From: JANLYQ01 sp031365725
Lineage (GTDB): Bacteria > Actinomycetota > Actinomycetes > JACCUZ01
NCBI GenBank assembly: GCA_031365725.1
Contig: JANLYQ010000051.1
Span: forward strand, 1 to 27,887
DNA: 27,887 bases
Direction of reading: 5' to 3'
Part shown: one piece after another, positions 21,275 through 27,887 of the stretch
Position numbering within the stretch: the stretch's first letter is position 1
How the letters are laid out: each line of letters begins with the position of its first letter
Program-made: the position numbers and the translations under genes
Notes under the pieces: model-generated
Database searches by the model: none
Seen by the model: only the letters and a program-made list of their open reading frames with translations
What the model was told of the DNA's origin: nothing

Positions 21275-23380
21275 ATGGTCGACGCCGAGACGTTCCCCCG
21301 GGCCAGCGCACGCACCCAACGCTTCACCCGCGGCGCGCCCCGCTCGTTCGCGCTCGACCCCACCGGCGCGCAGCTGTGGTTCGTCCGGTCCGACCACGGC
21401 AGCGACCCGGTGGGGTCGCTGTGGACGATGGACGTCGCCACCGGGACCGAGACCCTGGTGGCCTCGCCTCGGGTCCTCTTGGCTGACGGCGACGAGCAGC
21501 TCTCGGCGGCAGAGCGGTCGCGTCGTGAACGCAGCCGCGAGGGTGGGTCCGGAGTGGTGGGCTACGCGGCCGACCAGGCCGGCTCGATGGTCGCCTTTGC
21601 GCTGTCCAGCCGGCTCTGGCTCGCGGACCTGACCGGCGTGCCCGGGGCGGCCGGCGGATCGGTGCGCGAGCTGCCCGCCGCCGGGCCGGTCGTCGACCCC
21701 CGTCCCGACCCCACAGGTCGCCTCGTCGCCTACGTCGCCGACGGCGCCCTCCATGTCGTCGCGGTCGACGGCACGGGTGGCCGGCCGCTCTCCCCCGTCG
21801 AGCCGGACGTCAGCTGGGGCCTCGCGGAGTTCGTGGCCGCTGAGGAGATGGAGCGCTATCGCGGTTACTGGTGGGCGCCGGAAGGTACTGCCGTGCTGGC
21901 CGCGCGGGTCGACGAGTCGCCGGTCCAGCGGTGGCACATCGCCGACCCCGCCCGGCCCGACCAGCCGGCCGCCGTGCACGCCTATCCCGCCGCGGGCACC
22001 GCCGACGCCGAGGTGACCGTGCATGTCCTGCCGGTCGACGGCCAGCGGGTCGAGGTCCGGTGGGACCGCTCGGCATACCCCTATCTCATCGCCGCCGCGT
22101 GGTTCCCCGGCGGCGCCCTGATGCACGTGATGAGCCGCGACCAGCGTCAGGCGCTGGTCCTCGACGTCAACGTCGCGACGGGCGAGACCTCGGTGCGTGC
22201 GGAGCAGAGCGACGACGTCTGGCTCGACGTCGGCACGGGGGTGCCCGCACTGCTGTCGGACGGGCGGTTGGTGACCACCGGCGATCTCGAGGGTGCGCGC
22301 CGGGTGCTGGTCGACGGCACGCCGGTGACCCCGGCGACGCTTCAGGTGGCCGCCGTGGTGTCCGTCGACGACGAGGGCATCCTGATGGTGGGCAACGAGC
22401 TCGCCGAACCGACCGAGCAGCACCTCTGGCTCGTCGCGCCCGAGGGCACCCTGACCCGGCTCACCGAGGATGGCGGCTTCCACAGCGGCGTGCGTGCCGG
22501 GGGCACGCAGGTGACCGTCACCCGCCGGCTCGACCGGCCCGGCGCCGTCGTGACTGTCACGCCCGCCACGGGTGCAGCGCCGTCGGTGGTGACGTCGTAC
22601 GCCGAGACTCCCCTGCTGTCTGCCGGCGTACAGCTGATGCGGGTGGGCGATCATGACCTGTGCGTCGGCGTGCTGCTGCCCCGCGACCACGTGCCGGGCA
22701 CCCCGCTGCCGGTGCTGATGGACCCCTACGGCGGGCCGCATCACCGGGAGGTCACGGCGACCCACGACTCGTGGCTGGAGCCGCGGTGGTGGGCCGACCA
22801 GGGCTTTGCGGTCGTGGTGGCTGACGGTCGCGGCACCGGGGCGCGCGGACCCGCGTGGGACCGGTCTGTGCGGGACCGGCTCGCCAGCGTCCCGCTGGAC
22901 GACCAGATCGAGGCGCTGCACGCCGTCGCCGAGCGGGTTCCCGACCTCGACCTGACCCGGGTGGCGATCCGCGGCTGGTCCTTCGGTGGGTACCTGGCCG
23001 CGCTGGCGGTGCTGCGCCGGCCGGACATCTTCCATGCCGCGATCGCCGGGGCGCCGGTCACCGACTGGCTGCTCTACGACACGTTCTACACCGAGCGCTA
23101 CCTGGGGCACCCCGACACGGCGGCCGAGGCCTATGCCGACAACTCGGCGCTCGTCGGGGCGGGGTCGCTGTCCCGACCGCTGCTGCTGATCCATGGCCTG
23201 GCCGACGACAACGTGGTGGCAGCGCACACGTTGCGGCTGTCCTCGGCACTGCTGGCTGCCGGACGACCGCACGACGTGCTGCCGCTGTCCGGCGTGACCC
23301 ACATGACGCCTCAGGAAGACGTCGCCGAGAACCTCTTGCTGCTCCAGGTGGACTGGCTCCGCCGCGCGCTCGCACGCTGA
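21275..23380 (+). CDS. S9 family prolyl oligopeptidase, dipeptidyl-peptidase IV-like
   Basis: 701 aa. The N-terminal about 430 residues are a beta-propeller of the DPPIV N-terminal type, with WGLAEFVAAEEMERYRGYWWAPEG carrying the Glu-Glu pair that in DPPIV enzymes binds the free N-terminus of the peptide. The C-terminal alpha/beta-hydrolase has the triad Ser569 (GWSFGG), Asp644/645 (GLADDNV) and His676 (GVTHMT). No signal peptide is seen, so it probably works in the cytosol, releasing dipeptides from short peptides, perhaps those brought in by the peptide ABC importer encoded nearby. Start: ATG 21275; the frame stays open upstream, but that stretch overlaps mshB on the other strand and is not protein-like. 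Confidence 0.92.
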   Translation: MVDAETFPRASARTQRFTRGAPRSFALDPTGAQLWFVRSDHGSDPVGSLWTMDVATGTETLVASPRVLLADGDEQLSAAERSRRERSREGGSGVVGYAADQAGSMVAFALSSRLWLADLTGVPGAAGGSVRELPAAGPVVDPRPDPTGRLVAYVADGALHVVAVDGTGGRPLSPVEPDVSWGLAEFVAAEEMERYRGYWWAPEGTAVLAARVDESPVQRWHIADPARPDQPAAVHAYPAAGTADAEVTVHVLPVDGQRVEVRWDRSAYPYLIAAAWFPGGALMHVMSRDQRQALVLDVNVATGETSVRAEQSDDVWLDVGTGVPALLSDGRLVTTGDLEGARRVLVDGTPVTPATLQVAAVVSVDDEGILMVGNELAEPTEQHLWLVAPEGTLTRLTEDGGFHSGVRAGGTQVTVTRRLDRPGAVVTVTPATGAAPSVVTSYAETPLLSAGVQLMRVGDHDLCVGVLLPRDHVPGTPLPVLMDPYGGPHHREVTATHDSWLEPRWWADQGFAVVVADGRGTGARGPAWDRSVRDRLASVPLDDQIEALHAVAERVPDLDLTRVAIRGWSFGGYLAALAVLRRPDIFHAAIAGAPVTDWLLYDTFYTERYLGHPDTAAEAYADNSALVGAGSLSRPLLLIHGLADDNVVAAHTLRLSSALLAAGRPHDVLPLSGVTHMTPQEDVAENLLLLQVDWLRRALAR

Positions 23381-23492
23381 CCCAGCCCCTGCCTGACCGT
23401 TCGCAGCACGGCTCGTACCCGGTCGCTGCTGTCCCGACGCTGGATCATCGGCGGCGGGCGGTGAGTTCACCGGACGGCTCGTTGTGGCGTGT

Positions 23493-24062
23493 TCAGGTCG
23501 TCGATGGGCGTCGGCGGCCCATGAAACCCAGCAGCCGCTCCAAGGGGGGCGCGTCGTCTGCCACGTCGATGGCGGCGCCGAAGGCTTGCCCCTCGCCGCG
23601 GTACTCGTCGGGCAGGGTGCGGCGTGCCTTGTCCAGCGTGGTCTCGAGCTCGGCGTCGGCGAACGGCACCGGCTGACCGGTGGCCAGGGCGAGGTCACAG
23701 CCGTGGGTGACGTACTCCATCAGCGTCATGTCCAGCACCATCTGACCCGGGAGCTCGGCGCCACCGGTGAGGCTCACCGAGCGGTCGACACCGTGCTGCC
23801 GCCAGCCGGCGACCACCTCGTCCGCGGCAACCCGGAAGTCGGCGGCCGGGTCGGTGCCGGCGTACTCGCTGGGGTCACTCCTGGCGGCCCGGCCCTGCGC
23901 GCCGGCGGCAAAGACTTGGAGCCAGCCGGCCTGGTGGGCTACCAGTGCCCGGACGTCGAAGTCCGGGCACGCCGTCGGGCGGCTCAGGTCCTGCGAGCTG
24001 ACGCTCTCGATGAGCTTCCGGTCCTTCTCGAGGACCGTTTCCAGAAGATCGATGTCACCCAT
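23493..24062 (-). CDS. DinB-fold, maleylpyruvate isomerase-type (mycothiol-dependent) protein
   Basis: 189 aa. The start TACPDFDVRALVAHQAG (30-46) is the signature of the actinobacterial family grouped with mycothiol-dependent maleylpyruvate isomerase (TIGR03083/TIGR03086). His43, Glu116 and His120 (MEYVTH) match the His...Glu-x3-His zinc triad of that enzyme. A thiol-transfer or isomerase reaction using mycothiol is therefore plausible, but members of this large family have varied and mostly unknown roles. Only the N-terminal domain is present; the C-terminal domain of true maleylpyruvate isomerase is missing. The ATG at 24062 has a GA-rich ribosome-binding stretch (GAGGTGAGGAC). The in-frame start 13 codons earlier adds a non-conserved tail. 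It converges on the S9 peptidase gene; I see no terminator in the 112-bp gap. Confidence 0.85.
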   Translation of the reverse strand: MGDIDLLETVLEKDRKLIESVSSQDLSRPTACPDFDVRALVAHQAGWLQVFAAGAQGRAARSDPSEYAGTDPAADFRVAADEVVAGWRQHGVDRSVSLTGGAELPGQMVLDMTLMEYVTHGCDLALATGQPVPFADAELETTLDKARRTLPDEYRGEGQAFGAAIDVADDAPPLERLLGFMGRRRPSTT

Positions 24063-24160
24063 GTCCTCACCTCTCCCTCTCTTCCAGCCTCCCCGCAACA
24101 CCGGCCACCAATCCTGGAACGCGGCAGCGGGCGCGGGGGGCGGCGGGGCGGGCTCCGGAG

Positions 24161-24188
24161 GTCACAGCTCCCCTCGGTCCTCTAGCCT
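24161..24188 (+). promoter_or_regulatory. Candidate promoter of the small ORF, leaderless
   Basis: GTCACA (24161-24166, four of six to TTGACA) and TAGCCT (24183-24188) are spaced by 16 bp. The GTG at 24195 comes six bases after the -10, with GGCCGG between, so there is no conventional ribosome-binding site. Confidence 0.45.
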
Positions 24189-24194
24189 GGCCGG

Positions 24195-24395
24195 GTGCCG
24201 GCTTACCGCTTCCTCGACGCGATGGGAGACGTGGTCACCCGACGCGACTTCCCCGACCATGCAACCGCCCTCGCGTGGGCGCAGGACCGGCCCGAGGCGG
24301 GTGCCGAGGATGTCGAGGACGACGCCGAGGTACAGCGGGTCGAGTTCCTGGGACCCGACGGCGACTGGCGCTGGGCCGGAGCGTTGGGCGGCTGA
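24195..24395 (+). CDS. Small acidic protein of unknown function
   Basis: 66 aa starting at a GTG. The sequence is balanced and protein-like (opening YRFLDAMGDVVTRRDFPDHA), with an acidic middle (EDVEDDAEVQ) and a Trp-containing end (GPDGDWRWAGALGG). Codon third positions are mostly G or C, as in neighbouring genes. I recognise no domain. Support for it being real comes from the -10-like box at leaderless spacing, the same arrangement as in mshB and the S9 peptidase, and from its placement in an otherwise empty gap. It could be a small cytosolic accessory protein. Confidence 0.6.
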   Translation: MPAYRFLDAMGDVVTRRDFPDHATALAWAQDRPEAGAEDVEDDAEVQRVEFLGPDGDWRWAGALGG

Positions 24396-24426
24396 CGCAG
24401 AGACCGGGCATCGAGCACCAGGCAAC

Positions 24427-24459
24427 GCCCCCCGTGCCCCCGTGCCCCCCGTGCACCCG
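24427..24459. repeat. C-rich short repeat, CCCCCGTG-type units
   Basis: CCCCCCGTG, CCCCCGTG and CCCCCCGTG run in a row, followed by the diverged CACCCGT. They fall in the 147-bp gap between the small ORF and the end of the peptide ABC operon. Unit lengths vary (8-9 bp), as expected from slippage in C runs. Confidence 0.75.
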
Positions 24460-24542
24460 TCCTGTTCGGCCTCCCGCGTTCTCCTCCGGAGAGGATTCGG
24501 CACGTTCCCGCGACCGATCCGTCTCCGGAGCAGCCCGATGAG

Positions 24543-25577
24543 TCAGAAGAGCTTCTTCTCCTCGGGGAAGTGGCAGGCACCGAAGTGTCCCGGGGCCAGC
24601 TCACGCAGCAGCGGGATCTCCTCGGCGCAGCGGTCCTGGGCCTTGGGGCAGCGGGTGCGGAAGACGCAGCCCGAGGGCGGGTTGATCGGGCTCGGCAGGT
24701 CGCCCTTGAGCAGGATCCGCTCACGGGTGCGCTCGGCCTGCGGGTCCGGCAGCGGGACGGCCGCGGTGAGCGCGTGGGTGTAGGGGTGCAGCGGCGAGTC
24801 GTAGATCCGCTCTGACTCGGCGATCTCCATGATGCGACCGAGGTACATGACCGCGATCCGGTCGGAGATGTGCCGCACGACCGACAGGTCGTGGGCGATG
24901 AAGACATAAGCAAGACGGAACTCGTCCTGCAGATCCTCGAGCAGGTTGACGACCTGTGCCTGGATCGACACGTCCAACGCCGACACCGGCTCGTCGCAGA
25001 CGATCAGCTTGGGTCGCAGCGCAATGGCGCGCGCGATGCCGATGCGCTGACGCTGCCCGCCGGAGAACTCGTTGGGATAGCGGTTGTAATGCTCGGGGTT
25101 CAGTCCCACCCGGGACATCAGGTCCTGCACGGCACGCTGTACGCCGCCGGCGGGCTTGACGCCCTGCACGGTGAACGGGGCGGAGATGATGGCCCCGACG
25201 GTGTGCCGGGGGTTCAGTGACGAGTACGGGTCCTGGAAGATCATCTGCATCTCACGACGCAGCGGCACCATCTCCTTGCGGGAGAGGTGGGTGATGTCTC
25301 TGCCATCGAACTCGATCTTGCCGCCGGTGGGGTCGAGCAGCTTCATCACCGTCCGTCCGGCCGTGGACTTGCCACAACCGGACTCGCCCACGATGCCCAG
25401 CGTCTCCCCGGGCACGATGTCGAAGCTGATGTTCTCGACCGCGCGGACGTCACCGACCTTGCGCTTGAGGATGCCGCCCCCGTTGATCGGGAAGTACTTC
25501 TGCACCTGGTCGACCCGCAGCAGGGCGTCCTCGCGACGGAGCACGCCGCTGGCACCCGTCTCGTCGACGACGGTCAC
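24543..25577 (-). CDS. Peptide ABC importer ATPase, DppF/OppF type
   Basis: 344 aa from a GTG at 25577 overlapping the previous stop (GTGA). ABC ATPase: Walker A GESGCGKST (64-72), Q-loop Gln115 in IFQDPYSSLNPR, signature FSGGQRQR (171-178), Walker B LIVCDEP (191-197), switch His229. The C-terminal oligopeptide_HPY region has four Cys (304, 310, 317, 335); such Cys are conserved in Opp/Dpp ATPases and have been linked to an iron-sulfur centre in some. It powers import of peptides or similar solutes together with the DppD-like ATPase. An in-frame upstream extension lies within that ATPase gene and is not protein-like. Confidence 0.93.
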   Translation of the reverse strand: MTVVDETGASGVLRREDALLRVDQVQKYFPINGGGILKRKVGDVRAVENISFDIVPGETLGIVGESGCGKSTAGRTVMKLLDPTGGKIEFDGRDITHLSRKEMVPLRREMQMIFQDPYSSLNPRHTVGAIISAPFTVQGVKPAGGVQRAVQDLMSRVGLNPEHYNRYPNEFSGGQRQRIGIARAIALRPKLIVCDEPVSALDVSIQAQVVNLLEDLQDEFRLAYVFIAHDLSVVRHISDRIAVMYLGRIMEIAESERIYDSPLHPYTHALTAAVPLPDPQAERTRERILLKGDLPSPINPPSGCVFRTRCPKAQDRCAEEIPLLRELAPGHFGACHFPEEKKLF

Positions 25578-26680
25578 GGCTGGTCCTCCAGGGTGGCAGT
25601 GCCCGCGGCTCCGGGCGGGATCGGGGAGGTCGCGGCGGCCGCGGTCGACGTGCTCGACGCGTAGGCGCCCAACCGCTCCAGGGCGATCTCCCGTCGTTTG
25701 GCCGGCTCCAGGTGGCACCGGACGGCGTGGCCCGGAGCGACTGCCTCGAGGTCGGGGCGTTCGGTGTCGCACCGGTTGCCGGGCACAAGGTCGTGATACG
25801 GACAGCGGGGCCGGAACACGCATCCCGGCGGTAGCCGGATCAGTGACGGCGGCTGGCCGGGGATGGGCTGCAACCGCTCACCGCGGTCGTCGTCCATCCG
25901 AGGGACCGAGCCGAGCAGCCCGAGGGTGTAGGGCATCTCGGGCCGGTAGTAGATGTCATCGACCGCGCCGCGCTCCACGATGCGACCGCCATACATGACC
26001 ACGACATCGTCGGCCATGTCGGCCACCACGCCGAGGTCGTGGGTGATGAGCACGATGGCCGTGCCGAACTCCGACTGCAGGTCCCGCAGGAGGTCCAGGA
26101 TCTGCGCCTGGACCGTGACGTCGAGGGCAGTGGTGGGTTCGTCGGCGATGAGCAGCTCGGGGCTGTTCAGCAGTGCCATGGCGATCATCACCCGCTGCCG
26201 CATGCCACCGGAGAGGTTGTGCGGATAGTCCTTGACCCGACGCTCGGGGTTGGGGATGCCGACCCGGCCGAGCATGTCGCGGGCCTGGGTCATCGCCTCG
26301 GCCCTGGACACCTTCTGGTGCACCCGCACAGCCTCGGCCAGCTGCTTGCCGATCGTGTAGAAGGGGTGCAGCGACGACAGCGGGTCCTGGAAGATCATCG
26401 CCATCTGCTTGCCGCGCAGGCCACGCACCAGCTCGGACCGCGCGCCGACGAGCTCCTCGCCGTCGAGGTAGACCTCGCCGGTCATCGTCGCGGTCTTGCG
26501 GTTGATCAGCCCCATGATGGCCTGGCTGGTCACCGACTTTCCCGAGCCGGACTCGCCCACGATGGCGAGCGTCTTTCCCTTCTCCACCGAGAAGTCGACG
26601 CCGTCGACGGCGCAGACCAGGCCGTCCTCGGTGGGGAACTGCACCCGCAGGTTGCGGACGTCGAGGAATGCCTCGCTCAC
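25574..26680 (-). CDS. Peptide ABC importer ATPase, DppD/OppD type
   Basis: 368 aa from a GTG at 26680 overlapping the permease stop (GTGA). Walker A GESGSGKS (42-49), Q-loop Gln98 in IFQDPLSSLHP, signature LSGGMRQR (156-163), Walker B LLIADEP (176-182), switch His214. The HPY tail has Cys287, Cys293, Cys304 and Cys322. After the domain, a low-complexity Ala/Ser/Thr/Pro tail (about 340-368) is unusual and probably disordered. It forms a heterodimer with the DppF-like ATPase. Substrate range cannot be told without the binding protein. Confidence 0.93.
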   Translation of the reverse strand: MSEAFLDVRNLRVQFPTEDGLVCAVDGVDFSVEKGKTLAIVGESGSGKSVTSQAIMGLINRKTATMTGEVYLDGEELVGARSELVRGLRGKQMAMIFQDPLSSLHPFYTIGKQLAEAVRVHQKVSRAEAMTQARDMLGRVGIPNPERRVKDYPHNLSGGMRQRVMIAMALLNSPELLIADEPTTALDVTVQAQILDLLRDLQSEFGTAIVLITHDLGVVADMADDVVVMYGGRIVERGAVDDIYYRPEMPYTLGLLGSVPRMDDDRGERLQPIPGQPPSLIRLPPGCVFRPRCPYHDLVPGNRCDTERPDLEAVAPGHAVRCHLEPAKRREIALERLGAYASSTSTAAAATSPIPPGAAGTATLEDQP

Positions 26681-27666
26681 GTGAGCCTCACCCGGGGGTC
26701 GATCACGGCGTAGAGGACGTCCACGACGAGGTTGGCGAAGATGACGAAGGTGGCGGCCAGCAGCACAGTGCCGGTGATGACCGGCAGGTCGGCGTCGATG
26801 ACCGACCCGATGGCCAGCCCACCGATGCCGTTGAGGTTGAAGATCTTCTCGGTGATGACAGCACCGCCGAGCAAGGTGGCCAGGTCGAGTCCGGCAGCAG
26901 TGACGATGGGCGTGAGGCCAGCGCGCAGCCCGTGCTTGCCCACGACGACGTACTCCGGGAGGCCCTTGGCCCTGGCGGTGCGGATGTAGTCCTCGCCCAG
27001 GGTCTCGAGCATCTGGTTACGGGTCAGCCGGGCGTAGAACGCGGCCGAGATGAGAGCCAGTGCGATCCACGGGAGGATGAACCCGGAGAACCACTGGGTC
27101 GGGCTGTCGAAGAAGGACACGTAGCCACCGAAGCCGACCAGCTTCCAGCGGATCTGCACGAAGAAGACGAGCAGCAGCGCGATGAAGAACGACGGGAACG
27201 AGTAGCCGATCAGGGACACGCCCATGATGGTCCGATCGATCCATTTGCCTCGTCGGAGTGCAGCGATGATGCCTGAGCTCACGCCGGCAAAGATCCAGAG
27301 AACGAACCCACCCAGCGCCAGCTGCGCGGTGACCGGGAACCGCGTCCAGAGCAGGTCGGTCACCTGCTCACCCTTGCGGAAGGAGTAGCCGAGGCAAGGG
27401 ATGTGGCAGTCGAAGGTCGCCGTGCCGGACCCGTAGGTACGGCCCACAAAGATGCCCTTCACGAACGAGCCGTACTGGTTGACCAGCGGTCGGTCGAAGC
27501 CGAGCCGGTGCCGGTTGGCCTCGACGATCTGCGGGCTGCAGGACTTGCCGCACGTCAGCCGCGCAGGGTCAGCCGGAAGGGCATTGAAGATCAGGAAGAC
27601 AATCATGCTGAGCGCGATGAGCATCAACACCATCGCCACAAGTCGACGGGCTATGTAGGCGATCAC
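26677..27666 (-). CDS. Peptide ABC importer permease, DppB/OppB type
   Basis: 329 aa from a GTG at 27666 with AGGAGG six bases upstream. About six transmembrane helices; the first is at about 9-30 after the typical IARRLV start. The EAA loop that docks the ATPases reads EDYIRTARAKGLPEYVVVGKHG (about 229-250). The extracellular loop after helix 1 holds two Cys-x3-Cys pairs (39/43 and 87/91), likely disulfides. The in-frame sequence upstream of 27666 has no supporting signals. The gene is followed directly by two ATPases, with no DppC-type permease in between. The second permease and the binding protein must be encoded further right or elsewhere. Confidence 0.92.
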   Translation of the reverse strand: MIAYIARRLVAMVLMLIALSMIVFLIFNALPADPARLTCGKSCSPQIVEANRHRLGFDRPLVNQYGSFVKGIFVGRTYGSGTATFDCHIPCLGYSFRKGEQVTDLLWTRFPVTAQLALGGFVLWIFAGVSSGIIAALRRGKWIDRTIMGVSLIGYSFPSFFIALLLVFFVQIRWKLVGFGGYVSFFDSPTQWFSGFILPWIALALISAAFYARLTRNQMLETLGEDYIRTARAKGLPEYVVVGKHGLRAGLTPIVTAAGLDLATLLGGAVITEKIFNLNGIGGLAIGSVIDADLPVITGTVLLAATFVIFANLVVDVLYAVIDPRVRLT

Positions 27667-27796
27667 CGTCGTCCTCCTGTACGTCGTGCCGGCTGCGGCT
27701 GCGAGCACCGCGACCGAGGGCCGAGTGGGACTGAGACTACGACCTCACGCCACAGGTGGTGGGCAGTCGGGGACGTGTCCGAAAATGTTGGTCTGA

Positions 27797-27818
27797 CCCG
27801 GTTCGACTCCGGACCGGG
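27797..27818. other. Inverted repeat upstream of the permease gene
   Basis: CCCGGT (27797-27802) and ACCGGG (27813-27818) can pair around a 10-base loop. An alternative fold is CCGG-TTCGACT-CCGG (27798-27812). The 221 bp from the permease start to the window edge hold this hairpin, the G/C palindrome at 27829-27850, a possible minus-strand -10 (TAGTCT, plus-strand 27734-27739) and no gene that I can support. Confidence 0.5.
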
Positions 27819-27828
27819 CTGAGCCGGG

Positions 27829-27850
27829 GGGGGGGCGGGGCCGCCCCCCC
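27829..27850. other. Pure G/C inverted repeat with a 10-base G run
   Basis: GGGGGGGCGG (27829-27838) and CCGCCCCCCC (27841-27850) are exact 10-base inverted arms around GG. The G run begins at 27826, ten G in a row. It may be a strong hairpin between an unseen upstream gene and the permease gene, but such tracts are also frequent sequencing or assembly error sites, and it is close to the window end. Confidence 0.6.
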
Positions 27851-27887
27851 GCGCACGACAGGCGGTGAAAAAGTGTTCGGTAAAGCG

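Noticed and set aside
21233..23698. Open frame of 821 codons on the minus strand opposite the S9 peptidase gene
   Set aside because: Composition is typical of an antisense shadow (Arg, Gly, His, Gln). The plus strand encodes a full peptidase with its catalytic triad.
27798..27812. tRNA T-arm look-alike (GGTTCGACTCC)
   Set aside because: A four-base stem with a TTCGACT loop is present, but no matching acceptor strand, anticodon arm or D-arm can be built upstream.

Overview
The window is high-GC throughout, with G or C at most third codon positions, frequent GTG starts and 4-base GTGA/ATGA gene overlaps. It carries a mycothiol-biosynthesis gene (mshB), an actinobacterial-type DapD, a 7Fe ferredoxin followed by DapC, and a DUF222/HNH protein. 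Together these point to an actinobacterium. A Micrococcales member (Dermatophilaceae/Intrasporangiaceae-like) is my guess from general gene content and is not proven by the sequence.

Layout. Positions 1-1190: the tail of an unidentified gene, dapD, and a decayed, frameshifted fragment of a glyoxalase/VOC protein. 1251-5266 (minus): a DUF222/HNH protein, a 7-bp tandem repeat, and a translationally coupled pair of predicted exported proteins (DUF4091 and an unknown). 5379-6814 (minus): fdxA and dapC, coupled, with dapC lacking a canonical start codon. 6940-7929 (plus): a GNAT acetyltransferase with an SH3-like N-terminus. 7977-10363 (minus): a flavin reductase coupled to a VanW/peptidoglycan-binding membrane protein. 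10480-11946 (plus): an aldehyde dehydrogenase with a good promoter whose spacer holds a 12-bp palindrome.

11971-20013 (minus) is the most unusual part. An FtsH-like AAA protease with large insertions is followed by a small DUF6113-like membrane protein, CheW, a chemoreceptor with a membrane-embedded sensor region, a CheA-CheW-REC hybrid kinase and a REC-GAF response regulator. No CheR, CheB, stand-alone CheY or flagellar gene is visible. This looks like a compact chemosensory pathway of the alternative-function type, possibly transcribed with a membrane protease.

20203-24395: mshB and an S9 dipeptidyl-peptidase-like enzyme, divergent from a 52-bp gap with two apparent leaderless promoters; a DinB-fold, mycothiol-dependent-type enzyme; and a small unknown protein. 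24543-27666 (minus): two Opp/Dpp-type ATPases and one permease of a peptide ABC importer, joined by 4-bp overlaps. The second permease and the binding protein are not in the window.

The genes therefore combine diaminopimelate/lysine synthesis (dapD, dapC), thiol redox (mshB and a possible mycothiol-using enzyme), envelope proteins, peptide uptake and hydrolysis, and one signalling module. Several genes appear to be read from leaderless transcripts: a TAnnnT-like -10 box sits 6-7 bases before the start codon and no Shine-Dalgarno is present.
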